Positions 9,122 through 18,298 are shown, counted from the first letter of the stretch. The stretch: DNA of 59,175 nucleotides from Thalassospira sp. (GCF_002709775.1 NZ_PAQR01000005.1:113654-172828); one strand, 5' to 3'. Numbers and translations: made by a program. The notes: a model not told the origin generated them from the letters alone.

Positions 9122-10048
9122 ATGCAACTTGCCTATGAACTGATTGCTGCGATCTTTCCGATCTTTGCCGCCATCCTTGTTGGCGCGGCGCTTAAGCGAT
9201 ATCTGATCAAGGCAGCCGATGTCTGGGCCGGGATTGATCGGCTGACCTATTATCTGCTGCTGCCGTCACTTCTGATCGTCGAAATTTATCGCGCCGATTT
9301 TTCAAGCGGCAATGCTGGAACTGCGGTTGGTGTCACGCTTGCAGCAACCCTTGGTCTGTCGGCAGCCCTTCTTTTGCTCCGCCCACTGATCACGCGTGAC
9401 ACGCCGCTTTTCACATCGATCTTTCAGGGATCGGTTCGATACAATAGCTACGTCCTGCTGGCCGTTGCCGATGCCCTTTACGGGGCAGAGGGACTTGCCC
9501 TTGCCATTATCTTTGTTGCGGTGATGGTGATTGCGACCAACATGCTGGGCGTTGTCGTACTCAGCGCCTTTAGCGGCGGGAAAAGCAACCTCAAACGCAT
9601 CATGGGCGGGATTGTCAAAAACCCGATCATCCTTGCCGCCGGCGCCGGTGCAATCCTGAATGTGAGCAACATTCACGTTCCGCTGCCCATCGAAAATACC
9701 GCAGCCCTTTTCAAGACAGCCGCGCTGCCGCTGAGCCTGCTATCGGTCGGTGCCGGGCTTCGCTTTATCATGGACAAGAAGGCGCTTGGCGCGATTGCCC
9801 TTGCCACCAGCATCAAGCTTGCGGTGCTGCCGGTGATTACCGGTGTCTGCCTTTATCTCGCGGGTGTCGATGGCATGGTTTTGGCGATGGGGGTTCTGTA
9901 TGCTGGCATGCCATGCGCGGGCAATGCCTATATCCTCGCCCGACAACTCAATGGCGATGCCGAAGCGATAGCATCGATTATCACGCTTGAGACTTTACTC
10001 TCCGCCTTCAGCGTCGCTGTCATCGCCGGTGTATTGAGCATCAATTGA
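9122..10048 (+). CDS. Auxin efflux carrier (AEC) family transporter
   Basis: 308-residue membrane protein with about ten helices in two five-helix halves. The YLLLPSLLIVE motif lies in the first half and the matching PCAGNAYILARQ segment in the second. AEC proteins of bacteria move organic acids such as malate or malonate. The ATG at 9122 begins directly with a hydrophobic helix; upstream codons overlap mgsA and do not look like protein. The 3' end overlaps the convergent pseudouridine synthase gene by 54 bases. The substrate is unknown. Confidence 0.87.
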   Translation: MQLAYELIAAIFPIFAAILVGAALKRYLIKAADVWAGIDRLTYYLLLPSLLIVEIYRADFSSGNAGTAVGVTLAATLGLSAALLLLRPLITRDTPLFTSIFQGSVRYNSYVLLAVADALYGAEGLALAIIFVAVMVIATNMLGVVVLSAFSGGKSNLKRIMGGIVKNPIILAAGAGAILNVSNIHVPLPIENTAALFKTAALPLSLLSVGAGLRFIMDKKALGAIALATSIKLAVLPVITGVCLYLAGVDGMVLAMGVLYAGMPCAGNAYILARQLNGDAEAIASIITLETLLSAFSVAVIAGVLSIN

Positions 10049-10783
10049 GCTTGCATGGGCGGCGTAATCGCCTGCGTACCCGCACGGCTCCAGACCGGCG
10101 CGCATCAGTTCGGGCGGCGGGGCGTCGACAATCACCGGATCACGGTCGGCATGGAACGGCACGACGATCTGGCGCGAAAGCAGCATCAGGGTCGGCGGTG
10201 CGCCAAAGATCGGCGGTTCATCGCCGCGGCCATAGAACGGATCACCAATCACCGGATGTCCGACATGATCAAGATGTACGCGCAGCTGATGGGTGCGCCC
10301 GGTATGCGGGATCAGTTCCAGCCAGGTGATGTCTTTGCCATCCGCGTCCTTGCCACGGCCCAGCACTGTATATTCGGTTTTGGACGGCTGGCCGTCTTCG
10401 TGAACCAGCATGGTCCAGCCGCTTTCATCATTGATCTTGCCAATCGGCGCATCGATGAAACCTTGATCGTCTTCCATGGCGCCACGCACCACCGCCCAAT
10501 AGGTCTTGCCGATCTTCTTTTCGGTGAAAAGACGGGTGATCTTTTTCGATGATTTCGGATGACGGCACAGCAACAGGCAGCCGGCCGTATCGCGATCCAG
10601 ACGATGGGCTAGCGTTGGCTCGGGCTGAATGCCAAATTTCAGATCCGGCAGATAGGCATCAACGTGGAAATAGGTTTTCGGCCCACCGTGCGACGCCAGC
10701 CCGGGCGGCTTGTTCAAAACGATGATGTTGGAATCGCGGTGCAGAACATGCGCGATCAGGTCTTCTGCAATCGGATGGGGCAT
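9995..10783 (-). CDS. RluA-family RNA pseudouridine synthase
   Basis: 262-residue RNA-modifying enzyme. Motifs are VLNKPPGL near 24, the catalytic HRLDRDTAG (Asp63), and TGRTHQLRVHL with GDPFYG in the C-terminal half. No S4 domain is present, as in RluA or RluF-like short members. It isomerises uridine to pseudouridine in rRNA or tRNA; the exact site cannot be told from sequence. I chose the ATG at 10783 because AAAGG lies seven bases before it; an upstream ATG at 10798 lacks such a site. Confidence 0.9.
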   Translation of the reverse strand: MPHPIAEDLIAHVLHRDSNIIVLNKPPGLASHGGPKTYFHVDAYLPDLKFGIQPEPTLAHRLDRDTAGCLLLCRHPKSSKKITRLFTEKKIGKTYWAVVRGAMEDDQGFIDAPIGKINDESGWTMLVHEDGQPSKTEYTVLGRGKDADGKDITWLELIPHTGRTHQLRVHLDHVGHPVIGDPFYGRGDEPPIFGAPPTLMLLSRQIVVPFHADRDPVIVDAPPPELMRAGLEPCGYAGDYAAHASSIDAQYTGDDSDAEGGE

Positions 10784-10865
10784 GGCGTGGCCTTTCATTT
10801 TGGGTCAGGGCCCGTTGAGCCCCTGCTTACCCCATCAGGCAATGGCGAGCAATGATCATGACGTT

Positions 10866-10895
10866 TGATCCGCAGATCACACCATTGCGTAACAA
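10866..10895 (+). promoter_or_regulatory. RpoE/ChrR-type promoter of the DUF6134-SDR-SnoaL operon
   Basis: TGATCC (10866-10871), 18 bases, TAACAA (10890-10895). It matches the -35 TGATCC and TA-rich -10 of the Rhodobacter-type RpoE consensus with the same 18-base spacing as the promoter of the sigma gene at 18388. It fixes the start of the next gene downstream, at 10937. Confidence 0.72.
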
Positions 10896-10936
10896 GAAGG
10901 AAGTACTCCTTCTGCAACCCGGCTTTGGTAACGATC

Positions 10937-11719
10937 ATGAAGACGTACATAGCACCTTCGATGAAAGTCCTGCTTGGCACCGGCGTCCTTGTTGGCGTCA
11001 TGGCGCTGCCGTCAAACGCGGCGGCAAGCAATGAAACGGTGATCGAGCAAGCCAGCCTGACGAATGCGTTTGAAGGTGCGGATACCTGCCGTAACTTTGA
11101 TCCCATTGCACGCTATGGCAACGAGCTTCGTTTTCAGATCCGACGCAATGATTCCCCGGTCGGGAGTCATGTGGTGCAGTTCAATCACGGGCGCGATGGC
11201 CTGCAGGTAGTTGCGCAAAGCAATATCGATATCAGTTTTCTCGGCTTTAATGCCTATAGCTTTGACTATCGATCCGAAAGCCTGTGGCAGGATGACCGGT
11301 TGGCTGCGCTATCGGTGCGGGTCGATGATGATGGTGATGAGACGGAAGTGACCGCCAAACCCGATGATCAGGGCGCGCTTATTGTGACCGGCCCGAAAGG
11401 CAAACAAACCTTGCCTCAGGGCATTTTTCCAACCGATCATTGGCATTGCGGCGTATTGGGCAGCGAGGCGGTGCTCAATACCATCACCGGCAAGGCAAAC
11501 ACGGTTGATATCCGCGCAAGCGAAACCGAAATGCTGCGCACAACAAACGGCACGCTGCGTGCGACCCGGTTTACCTATGACGGGGAGCTTGAAACCACCG
11601 CATGGTATGATGCCGATGGCCGTTGGGTGGGCCTCGCGTTCGAGGCACGTGATGGATCCACCATCACCTATCGCTGCATGAGTTGCGCGACACAAACCGC
11701 GCAAAAGGACGAGGAATGA
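10937..11719 (+). CDS. DUF6134-type secreted protein
   Basis: 260-residue protein of a family I take to be DUF6134, function unknown. It begins with a signal peptide (hydrophobic core about 9-25, cleavage after SNAAA). The mature part is rich in beta-strand, like a periplasmic lipid- or ligand-handling barrel. Four cysteines are notable: one in ADTC near 50, one in HWHCG near 180 and a CMSC pair near the C-terminus. A promoter at 10866-10895 excludes the longer reading frame that begins at 10865; another in-frame ATG is at 10961. It is first in an operon whose next gene overlaps it by 4 bases. Confidence 0.75.
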   Translation: MKTYIAPSMKVLLGTGVLVGVMALPSNAAASNETVIEQASLTNAFEGADTCRNFDPIARYGNELRFQIRRNDSPVGSHVVQFNHGRDGLQVVAQSNIDISFLGFNAYSFDYRSESLWQDDRLAALSVRVDDDGDETEVTAKPDDQGALIVTGPKGKQTLPQGIFPTDHWHCGVLGSEAVLNTITGKANTVDIRASETEMLRTTNGTLRATRFTYDGELETTAWYDADGRWVGLAFEARDGSTITYRCMSCATQTAQKDEE

Positions 11720-12483
11720 GCAAAAACTTCCAGACCATCTGGATTATCGGGGCATCTTCGGGCATTGGTGCAGCATTAGCGCGCAAATTCCATGAAAATC
11801 CGACTTCGGAAGACCAAAAAGTCATCATTTCCGCGCGGAATGCCGATAAATTGAATGAATTGGCATCCGAAATGCCGGATATAACTCCGGTTACGGTCAA
11901 TATTACCGATCCAAATGCGGTAAATAGTGCTGTTGGCACGGTGGAAGCGCAGTTTGGCCTGCCCGATCTGGTGATTTTGGCAGCCGGGATCTATTCACCT
12001 ATGAAGCTTGATGCCTTTTCGGCTGCAACCATCCGAAGCCATGTTGATACCAACTATATGGGCATTGTGAATTGTCTCGAGCCGCTGCTGGCAAAGATGC
12101 GCGCGCGCAAGTCCGGCGAGATTGCCGTAATGGCATCAGTCGCGGGCTATCGCGGTTTGCCCAATGCATCGGCCTATGGCCCGACCAAGGCCGCCCTGAT
12201 CAATCTGTGTGAGTCGCTTCATACGGAACTGAGCGGCAGTGGCGTTTTGCTGCGCGTAATCAATCCGGGGTTCGTTAAAACGCGTCTGACCGACAAGAAC
12301 GATTTTGAAATGCCCTATTTGCTTGAGCCAGAGCAGGCCGCAGACTTCATCTATCGCGGGCTTTGCAGCAATGACAAATTCGAGATTGCATTTCCACCCC
12401 CATTCGTGCGGCAATTGAAGCTGACGCGAATTCTGCCCTATCCGCTTTTCTTCAAACTGATGCGCAAACTGATCCGAGCATGA
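11716..12483 (+). CDS. Short-chain dehydrogenase/reductase (SDR)
   Basis: 255-residue classical SDR. The NAD(P)-binding GASSGIG is at 12-18, LAAG at 88-91, and the catalytic set is Ser141, Tyr154 and Lys158 (YGPTK). The C-terminal tail (about 235-255) is hydrophobic and basic, which suggests membrane association. GAGGA precedes the ATG, which overlaps the previous stop; the next gene begins within this stop, so all three are translationally coupled. The context of lipid-modifying genes under the same sigma factor suggests a fatty-acyl or keto-lipid substrate, but this is inference. Confidence 0.9.
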   Translation: MSKNFQTIWIIGASSGIGAALARKFHENPTSEDQKVIISARNADKLNELASEMPDITPVTVNITDPNAVNSAVGTVEAQFGLPDLVILAAGIYSPMKLDAFSAATIRSHVDTNYMGIVNCLEPLLAKMRARKSGEIAVMASVAGYRGLPNASAYGPTKAALINLCESLHTELSGSGVLLRVINPGFVKTRLTDKNDFEMPYLLEPEQAADFIYRGLCSNDKFEIAFPPPFVRQLKLTRILPYPLFFKLMRKLIRA

Positions 12484-12926
12484 CCGACATCACCGAGAAC
12501 AAGTGCCAGTTGCTGGCGGCATATGCAGCCTATTACGAGAACCTGTCGCTTGAGACGGTTGATCAGCTAAACGATCTGGTGACAGAGGATTTTGTTTTTT
12601 GTGATCCGTTCACCACGGTACGCGGCCCCAAGGACGTTTGCGCCTATCTGGCAAAGGCCTTTACCGATGCGGATAATCCGCGCTTTATCGTCACGCATCA
12701 GGCGATTGACGGGGACCGAGGATTTTTGCGATGGAAATTCAGTGCGCGGGTCAAGGTCATCGGCGATTGGGAATTCACAGGCATGTCGGAACTCACCTTT
12801 GACAAAGATGGTACGCACCTGACATCGCATTTTGACCACTGGGATTCCGGGCAGAACTTTTATGCCAAAATCCCGTTGCTGCGCTGGTTCATTCAGCGGC
12901 TTGCGCGACGTGTTGGGTCTTTGTGA
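12480..12926 (+). CDS. SnoaL/NTF2-like domain protein
   Basis: 148 residues of the SnoaL-like NTF2 fold: an N-terminal helix pair, F-x-DPF near 38, then a curved sheet with FDHWD near 118. Members act as small cyclases, isomerases or ligand binders. It overlaps the SDR stop by 4 bases and closes the operon. Its 3' end overlaps the convergent DUF3833 gene by 38 bases. The same trio of protein types (SDR, SnoaL, DUF3833) is recalled from other ChrR/RpoE loci, which supports a common job in modifying lipids under photo-oxidative stress. Confidence 0.82.
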   Translation: MTDITENKCQLLAAYAAYYENLSLETVDQLNDLVTEDFVFCDPFTTVRGPKDVCAYLAKAFTDADNPRFIVTHQAIDGDRGFLRWKFSARVKVIGDWEFTGMSELTFDKDGTHLTSHFDHWDSGQNFYAKIPLLRWFIQRLARRVGSL

Positions 12927-13437
12927 AAAATAGCGTGACTTCACCAATCTCAAAGCCCCACTTTTTCACCCGTGCGCGGTTGACCAACACACCATCTGGC
13001 TGCAGGAACATCCAGTCGTTGAAGCCCACACGCCAGGCACCATCGCCGACCTTAAGATCCATGTCATAGGACCAGTTAAGCGCATTGCCATACTGACTAC
13101 CAATGGCGGTGCCTACAATGTCATCGGCACGGCCTTCATAGGTGTGTTCACCGGTTTTGGTGATGGTCCAGACACGGCGATCCGTTTCGCCGTCATCATA
13201 GATAAAGTCTTCTTCCAGTGTCAGCACACCGTCCTTGACCGTACCCGTAATTTCGACGGTGAACTGACGACGCAACTTTCCGAACCGGTCTTCGAAAATA
13301 CCCCAGGCCCGGCTGTTGCCATCGAAATAGTCAAACACGTCGAAGCGGGGTTCCTTTTGCGCAAAATCCTGCGGTTTCATCGACCCACATCCGGCTAATA
13401 GCACCAAAAAACACAGCGCCATGAAATTCCGCAGCAT
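12889..13437 (-). CDS. DUF3833 lipoprotein
   Basis: 182-residue lipoprotein. The signal peptide ends in the lipobox LAGC (Cys16), so the mature protein should be anchored to a membrane facing the periplasm. The rest, about 160 residues, is beta-rich and matches the DUF3833 type; its function is not known. The ATG at 13437 was chosen because AGGAG precedes it and the signal peptide starts there; upstream codons do not fit. It is the last gene of the leftward operon, 29 bases after the MFS stop. Confidence 0.82.
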   Translation of the reverse strand: MLRNFMALCFLVLLAGCGSMKPQDFAQKEPRFDVFDYFDGNSRAWGIFEDRFGKLRRQFTVEITGTVKDGVLTLEEDFIYDDGETDRRVWTITKTGEHTYEGRADDIVGTAIGSQYGNALNWSYDMDLKVGDGAWRVGFNDWMFLQPDGVLVNRARVKKWGFEIGEVTLFFTKTQHVAQAAE

Positions 13438-13466
13438 CGATTTTCTCCTGTCCTGACATCCCAAGA

Positions 13467-14813
13467 TCAAACGGTGCGGCGTGAAAGGCGCCGACGAATG
13501 GCAACCTGATGGGTGCTGTCCAGTGGAAAGCGCCACATCATCCCGATTGCTCCTGCTTTCAATACGATGGGGATCACCGCATAGATCAAAACCAGCACGA
13601 TCAAGGCACCGGTTTTTTCATCGCCCCCGTCAGTCAGGCCAAAGACCCCCAGGATCGGAAGCGCGATCCCGGCCGCCAAGGCCATGGCAAGCTTGTTGGT
13701 CATGTTCCAAAGCGCGAATAAAAGGGCGGTGCGTCGCACACCAAACCGGTATCGATCCCAGTCATCCACATCAGCCTGAATGGCCGGTGGCAGGGCAAGA
13801 TCCGCCCCCAAGGCAGCCCCGGTCACAAGGCAGATAACGGCAAAGGCACCAAAGTCGCCGGCATCAAGAACCGGCACAAACACAAAGGCCATAATCGCCA
13901 TCACCATGGCCAGACACCAGACGCGGTGTTTGCCAACCCGGCATGCCATCACAACCCAAAGCGGGATGGCGATGATGGCGGCTGCGAAATAAAGCAGGAT
14001 CAGGATATTCTCGCTGTCCTGATCGAGCTTGAGGTAATAGCGGACAAACAGCGGAAAGCAGACAGCGGGCAAGCCCGCGGCAAGCCCGTTGATCATCCAG
14101 GCCGCAAGTAGACGCATGAACAAACGATTATCGCGCAGGCTGCGCATACCAAGACGCAACGTCTTAACAAGGTTGCCCGATCCCATACCATTTGCCGCCG
14201 ATTTTGTGCGTTTATGCTGCGCAATCGGATCGGGCACCTGCCAGATCATAAGGGCAATAAAAACAGCCCCCAATGTCAGGGTGACGATGGCAAGAGTCTG
14301 GATTTCAGAAGCTCGATCCGGGGCATTGATCAGAACCGGAATGGCCCCGGCCAGCACAATACCGATCAGACCGGCCCCTTCGCGAAGGGCGGTCAGCGAT
14401 GTTCGTTTTTTATAATCACCAGACAGGTCCGCCCCCCACGCAAGATAGGGCACCTGAAACATCGTCCAGCCAAGGAACAGCACACTCGCCCAAATCAGAA
14501 GATAAAGCGCATCGGGCTTTTCGGGGGGACTGAATAAATACCAAAGGCCGATCCCGGCAATCACCGCCCCGACCCCGGTCCAGATTTTACGATTGCCGGT
14601 TTTATCCGACAGCCACCCAACCACCGGATCGGTCAGCATATCGATCATGCGCACCAGCAATAAAACTGCGCCCGTGATCGCCAACCCAAGGCCAAGGTCG
14701 TCGCCATAGTAACTGGGCAACAACACATATGCCGGAATGGTCGGCACGGCTGCCGCCATTGCCGGGAGGGCATAGAAGATGGATGTCTGGGTGGGGTATT
14801 CAGTCGGACGCAT
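13467..14813 (-). CDS. MFS transporter of the GPH-like cation symporter type
   Basis: 448 residues, about 12 helices. The segment MIDMLTDPVVGWLSDKTGNR at 57-76 is the signature of the glycoside-pentoside-hexuronide type of the major facilitator superfamily, and YLAWGADLS near 122 fits too. The start overlaps the end of the methyltransferase gene by 14 bases and has no separate ribosome-binding site, so it is translationally coupled. In RpoE/ChrR regulons such a gene accompanies cfaA; it may move a lipid or a precursor rather than a sugar. Confidence 0.87.
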   Translation of the reverse strand: MRPTEYPTQTSIFYALPAMAAAVPTIPAYVLLPSYYGDDLGLGLAITGAVLLLVRMIDMLTDPVVGWLSDKTGNRKIWTGVGAVIAGIGLWYLFSPPEKPDALYLLIWASVLFLGWTMFQVPYLAWGADLSGDYKKRTSLTALREGAGLIGIVLAGAIPVLINAPDRASEIQTLAIVTLTLGAVFIALMIWQVPDPIAQHKRTKSAANGMGSGNLVKTLRLGMRSLRDNRLFMRLLAAWMINGLAAGLPAVCFPLFVRYYLKLDQDSENILILLYFAAAIIAIPLWVVMACRVGKHRVWCLAMVMAIMAFVFVPVLDAGDFGAFAVICLVTGAALGADLALPPAIQADVDDWDRYRFGVRRTALLFALWNMTNKLAMALAAGIALPILGVFGLTDGGDEKTGALIVLVLIYAVIPIVLKAGAIGMMWRFPLDSTHQVAIRRRLSRRTV

Positions 14814-16077
14814 TTTCGCGATGTTCGATCACGAACAGGCCAACATCGATGGAGCCCTGATCAAAACCGGTTTCGCAATATGCGAGATAATATTCCCACA
14901 TGCGCTTGAAGCGCAGATCAAAGCCCTGCTTGGCAATACCGTCCCAGGCGTGCTGGAAGCTGCGCTGCCATTCGGCCAGCGTGCGGGCATAGGATTTGCC
15001 AAAGAATTCCGAATGACGCAGTTCAAGGCCAGCGTTGCTGACCGCTGCTGACAGTGCCGTCGGGGATGGCAACATGCCGCCCGGGAAGATGTAACGCTGA
15101 ATGAAATCCGCCCCACGGCGATAGGTTTCAAACCGGTCGTCATCAATGGTGATGATTTGCAGAACCGCCTTGCCGCCCGGCTTCAGGCGCTTGCGGATCA
15201 TCTCGAAATAGGTTGGCCAGTGTTCTTCGCCAACCGCCTCGAACATTTCGATCGAGACGATCTTGTCATACTGACCTTCTTCATGACGGTAATCACGCAG
15301 AACGATATCCGTGCGATCGTGCAGCCCCTGCAGCAATAGCCGTTCACGGGCATAGGCATGCTGTTCGTTCGAAAGCGTCAGGCCCGTGACGTTGCAGCGA
15401 TATTTACCGGCTGCAAGTTCGGCAAAGCCACCCCAGCCACAGCCGACTTCAAGCACACGCTCGCCCGGCTTAAGATCCGAAAGTTCGCAAATGCGTTCGT
15501 ATTTTGCTGCCTGCGCGGCGTCCAGCAACATATCAGGCGACTGATACAGGGCCGAGGAATAGGTCATACTGGGGTCAAGCCAGGCGCGATAGAATTCGTT
15601 GCCGAGATCATAGTGATAGGCAATGTTGCGCTTGGAGCCTTCAAGCGTATTGGCGTTGCGCAAATGACCGATGCGCGCCACCGTGCGGGCGAGAAAGCCT
15701 GCCGCCAGACGGGCGCGTACAATCGTTTCATTGCGCATGGCAAAATGCATCAGATGGGTGATGTCCGGGCTGCTCCAGCTGCCATCCATATAGGCCTCGG
15801 CAAAGGCAACATCGCCACCGGTGGCGAGTTTGCGGATTGCCTGCCAGTCATGGATATGGATGGCGGCGCGCAGGTCGGTTTCCTGATCACCGGTAAAATG
15901 CAGGGTATCGTTGTCGGGCAGGACAATGGTCAAACGCCCGTAATGCAGATGCGCCAATACACGCTTGAGCATGGCTTTTAGAAGGCTGCGACTGCCCGTC
16001 ATGCTGCCCAGCATCGGCAGGATGCGGTCACGCAGCGGAAGAGCATAGGCGGATGCATTACGATTGCGGTTTGGCAT
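14800..16077 (-). CDS. cfaA: Cyclopropane-fatty-acid synthase-type methyltransferase
   Basis: 425-residue S-adenosylmethionine-dependent enzyme of the Cfa family, acting on unsaturated acyl chains of phospholipids. The SAM site is VLEVGCGWGGFAEL near 205. The conserved YHYDLGNEFY (about 155) and IVSIEMFEAVGE (about 270) are present. The ATG at 16077 has GGAAAGAG before it; a longer frame to 16206 would run through the DUF1365 gene. In Rhodobacter sphaeroides the homologous gene is part of the RpoE singlet-oxygen regulon. Whether the product forms cyclopropane, methylated or furan-precursor acyl chains is not decided by sequence. Confidence 0.9.
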   Translation of the reverse strand: MPNRNRNASAYALPLRDRILPMLGSMTGSRSLLKAMLKRVLAHLHYGRLTIVLPDNDTLHFTGDQETDLRAAIHIHDWQAIRKLATGGDVAFAEAYMDGSWSSPDITHLMHFAMRNETIVRARLAAGFLARTVARIGHLRNANTLEGSKRNIAYHYDLGNEFYRAWLDPSMTYSSALYQSPDMLLDAAQAAKYERICELSDLKPGERVLEVGCGWGGFAELAAGKYRCNVTGLTLSNEQHAYARERLLLQGLHDRTDIVLRDYRHEEGQYDKIVSIEMFEAVGEEHWPTYFEMIRKRLKPGGKAVLQIITIDDDRFETYRRGADFIQRYIFPGGMLPSPTALSAAVSNAGLELRHSEFFGKSYARTLAEWQRSFQHAWDGIAKQGFDLRFKRMWEYYLAYCETGFDQGSIDVGLFVIEHRENASD

Positions 16078-16082
16078 TGTTT

Positions 16083-16916
16083 TTATCTCTTTCCTGCTTG
16101 GGCCGCTGCCGTCCCGGTTTCCAGCACATAAGTCACTGCCTGTTCTGGCGGTGCCGGCCGTTTGTGGAACGTCATACCCTTGCGCCAAAGATGGAGCGCC
16201 TCCCAATGGATACCTGCCACGACTTTGAGCGTCATGAGCGGGTAGCGAATGAACGCTCCTAACAGTATACGGTCAGAAAGCTCGGTTCGATCACCGACAA
16301 AGGCGGCATTGAGAAACGCGCCCTTGGCATCGGTCTCGCGAATGGCGACCGCAACATTTTCATCCGGGATGCGAATGCGGAAATGATAGTCGGCGACCAT
16401 GTCGATAAAGGGCGAGACATAAAACCCCTTCGCACAGGATTGGCGCAGCACGTTCTTGTCATCCAGTGCACCATCGGTCACCGGGATCAGGTAGCTATGG
16501 CGATCACCAAAGGTGTTGGAGACTTCATAAAGCACCGCCCCAACCGACCCGTCAGCGCGATGGCAGAAATAGACAGACAGCGGGTTAAACACAAAACCAA
16601 GCAACCGCGGATAACACAGCAAGCGGATCCTGTGGCCGCAATCAGCCAGTCCGTGATCGGACAGAATGGCTTCAAGCCGGGTACGCAAATCGGCTTTACC
16701 GCCATCGGCGTGATCGCGGTCGTGGAAGGAAAACAGGTTAAAGCGGTTGCGGCTGAACAGCTTCAGCTTTGCGGCAAGACCATCGATCTCATCAAGATCA
16801 AGCAGGAAGGAAAATACGCGATAGCGCAACTTGTGATTTTTCGGGCGCAGCCGGTGATGGGTGACCACCCCTTCAAACAGCGCCGATGCCGGTTTATGCG
16901 CAACAGGAAGTGTCAT
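16083..16916 (-). CDS. DUF1365 family protein
   Basis: 277 residues with the DUF1365 start (LFEGVVTHHRLRP-x-x-HKLRYRVF) and the conserved GFVFNPLSVYFC near 123. The family regularly sits between an FAD-dependent amine-oxidase-like protein and a Cfa-type methyltransferase, exactly as here. Its ATG overlaps the preceding stop by 4 bases. A role in altering phospholipid acyl chains is likely from context; no activity can be read from the sequence. Confidence 0.9.
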   Translation of the reverse strand: MTLPVAHKPASALFEGVVTHHRLRPKNHKLRYRVFSFLLDLDEIDGLAAKLKLFSRNRFNLFSFHDRDHADGGKADLRTRLEAILSDHGLADCGHRIRLLCYPRLLGFVFNPLSVYFCHRADGSVGAVLYEVSNTFGDRHSYLIPVTDGALDDKNVLRQSCAKGFYVSPFIDMVADYHFRIRIPDENVAVAIRETDAKGAFLNAAFVGDRTELSDRILLGAFIRYPLMTLKVVAGIHWEALHLWRKGMTFHKRPAPPEQAVTYVLETGTAAAQAGKR

Positions 16917-18256
16917 GCGGCCTCGCTTGATTGCTCACGCGCGGCGGCACCCACATGAATACGGCCACTTTCATTTTCGACGTTCCACGGGCGGCGGACA
17001 TTGCCAAGCGCCTCGGCCACAGCAAGACCGGACTGAATGCCGTCTTCGTGGAAGCCATAGCCAAAGTAGCTGCCGCAATACCAGATGTTATCGACACCCT
17101 GTATCGACCACAGGTCCTTTTGTGCTGCCATCGCACCAGCATCAAACAGCGGATGGTCGTACAGGAATGATCGGATCACGCTGCCCTCTTCGGGATGACG
17201 CGGCGGGTTCAGCGTTACGAACAGGGGCTGCGTCGGATCAAGATGCTGCAGACGGTTCATCCAATAGGTCACGCAGACTTTCTGCTCGCCGTCATGATCC
17301 TCGGCCAGGTAGTTCCAGCTTGACCAGACCTTCTGGTTTTTCGGCATCAGACTGGCGTCATTGTGCAGGATCGCCAGGTTGCGCTCATATTTGAAGGCCG
17401 ACAGCAATTCGCTAACACGCGGGTCTGGTGTTTCCTGCAGGGCCAATGCCTGATCGCCGTGGCAGGCCAAAACGACGTGATCATATTCTTCGCGCTTGCC
17501 ATAGCGGTCTTCGACAAAGGCGCCACCGGACGCAGTCTTGCCGACCTTGGCAATCGCACGATCCAGAACCACGCCACCGGAAATGTTTGCGGTCATGTGT
17601 TTTACATATTCACGCGATCCGCCAACCACGGTGCGCCATTGCGGGCGATCCTTGATTTGAAGCAGGCCGTGGTTCTGACAGAACCGGACAAACGCCGCCA
17701 GCGGATAGGCCATCATGGTATCGACCGGCGTTGACCAGATCGCAGCCCCCATCGGCAGCAAATGATCATTGATAAAGGATTTGGAATAGCGCTTGTCGCG
17801 CAGGTAATCGCCAAGGCTGATATGTTCGGCGGTGCCATCTTCAAGGGCGGCGGGTGCTTCGCGGTAAAAACGCAGAATATCGCGCACCATCTTCCAAAAG
17901 CGCGGGCGGAACAGATTGCGCTTTTGCGCAAACAGAGCCGAAAGATCACCACCGCCATATTCCATCCCGCCTTCATCCATCGAGGCAGCAAAGGACATAT
18001 CGGTCGGTGTGGTTTTCACATTGAGATGATCAAACAATGCACAGAGGTTCGGATAGCAGCGGGTATTATAAACGATAAAGCCGGTATCAACCGGGGTCGC
18101 GCCCGCATCAACCGTATTGGAATGTCCGCCGGGACGGTCATCCTTTTCATACAGCGTCACATTATGCGATTGGCTTAGCAACCAGGCCGCAGACAATCCG
18201 GAAATACCGGACCCGACGACAGCGATATTGAGTTTTCCCGGGGTGACGATGTTCAT
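16913..18256 (-). CDS. FAD-dependent oxidoreductase (amine-oxidase-like, ChrR-regulon type)
   Basis: 447-residue flavoprotein. The FAD-binding GSGISGLSAAWLL lies at 16-28, followed by an acidic residue and DRPGGHSNTV. The C-terminal flavin contact is YCGSYFGYGFHEDG near 405-418. This subfamily (NAD(P)-binding, desaturase-like) is always near DUF1365 and Cfa-type genes and is thought to oxidise or desaturate acyl chains. It is the first gene of the leftward operon, behind a putative RpoE promoter at 18299-18328. In Rhodobacter the corresponding gene is reported to affect RpoE activation by singlet oxygen. Confidence 0.9.
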   Translation of the reverse strand: MNIVTPGKLNIAVVGSGISGLSAAWLLSQSHNVTLYEKDDRPGGHSNTVDAGATPVDTGFIVYNTRCYPNLCALFDHLNVKTTPTDMSFAASMDEGGMEYGGGDLSALFAQKRNLFRPRFWKMVRDILRFYREAPAALEDGTAEHISLGDYLRDKRYSKSFINDHLLPMGAAIWSTPVDTMMAYPLAAFVRFCQNHGLLQIKDRPQWRTVVGGSREYVKHMTANISGGVVLDRAIAKVGKTASGGAFVEDRYGKREEYDHVVLACHGDQALALQETPDPRVSELLSAFKYERNLAILHNDASLMPKNQKVWSSWNYLAEDHDGEQKVCVTYWMNRLQHLDPTQPLFVTLNPPRHPEEGSVIRSFLYDHPLFDAGAMAAQKDLWSIQGVDNIWYCGSYFGYGFHEDGIQSGLAVAEALGNVRRPWNVENESGRIHVGAAAREQSSEAA

Positions 18257-18298
18257 ATCGGCTGGGCCTGCTTGCAGTTAATGTGTGAGCGTTACATA

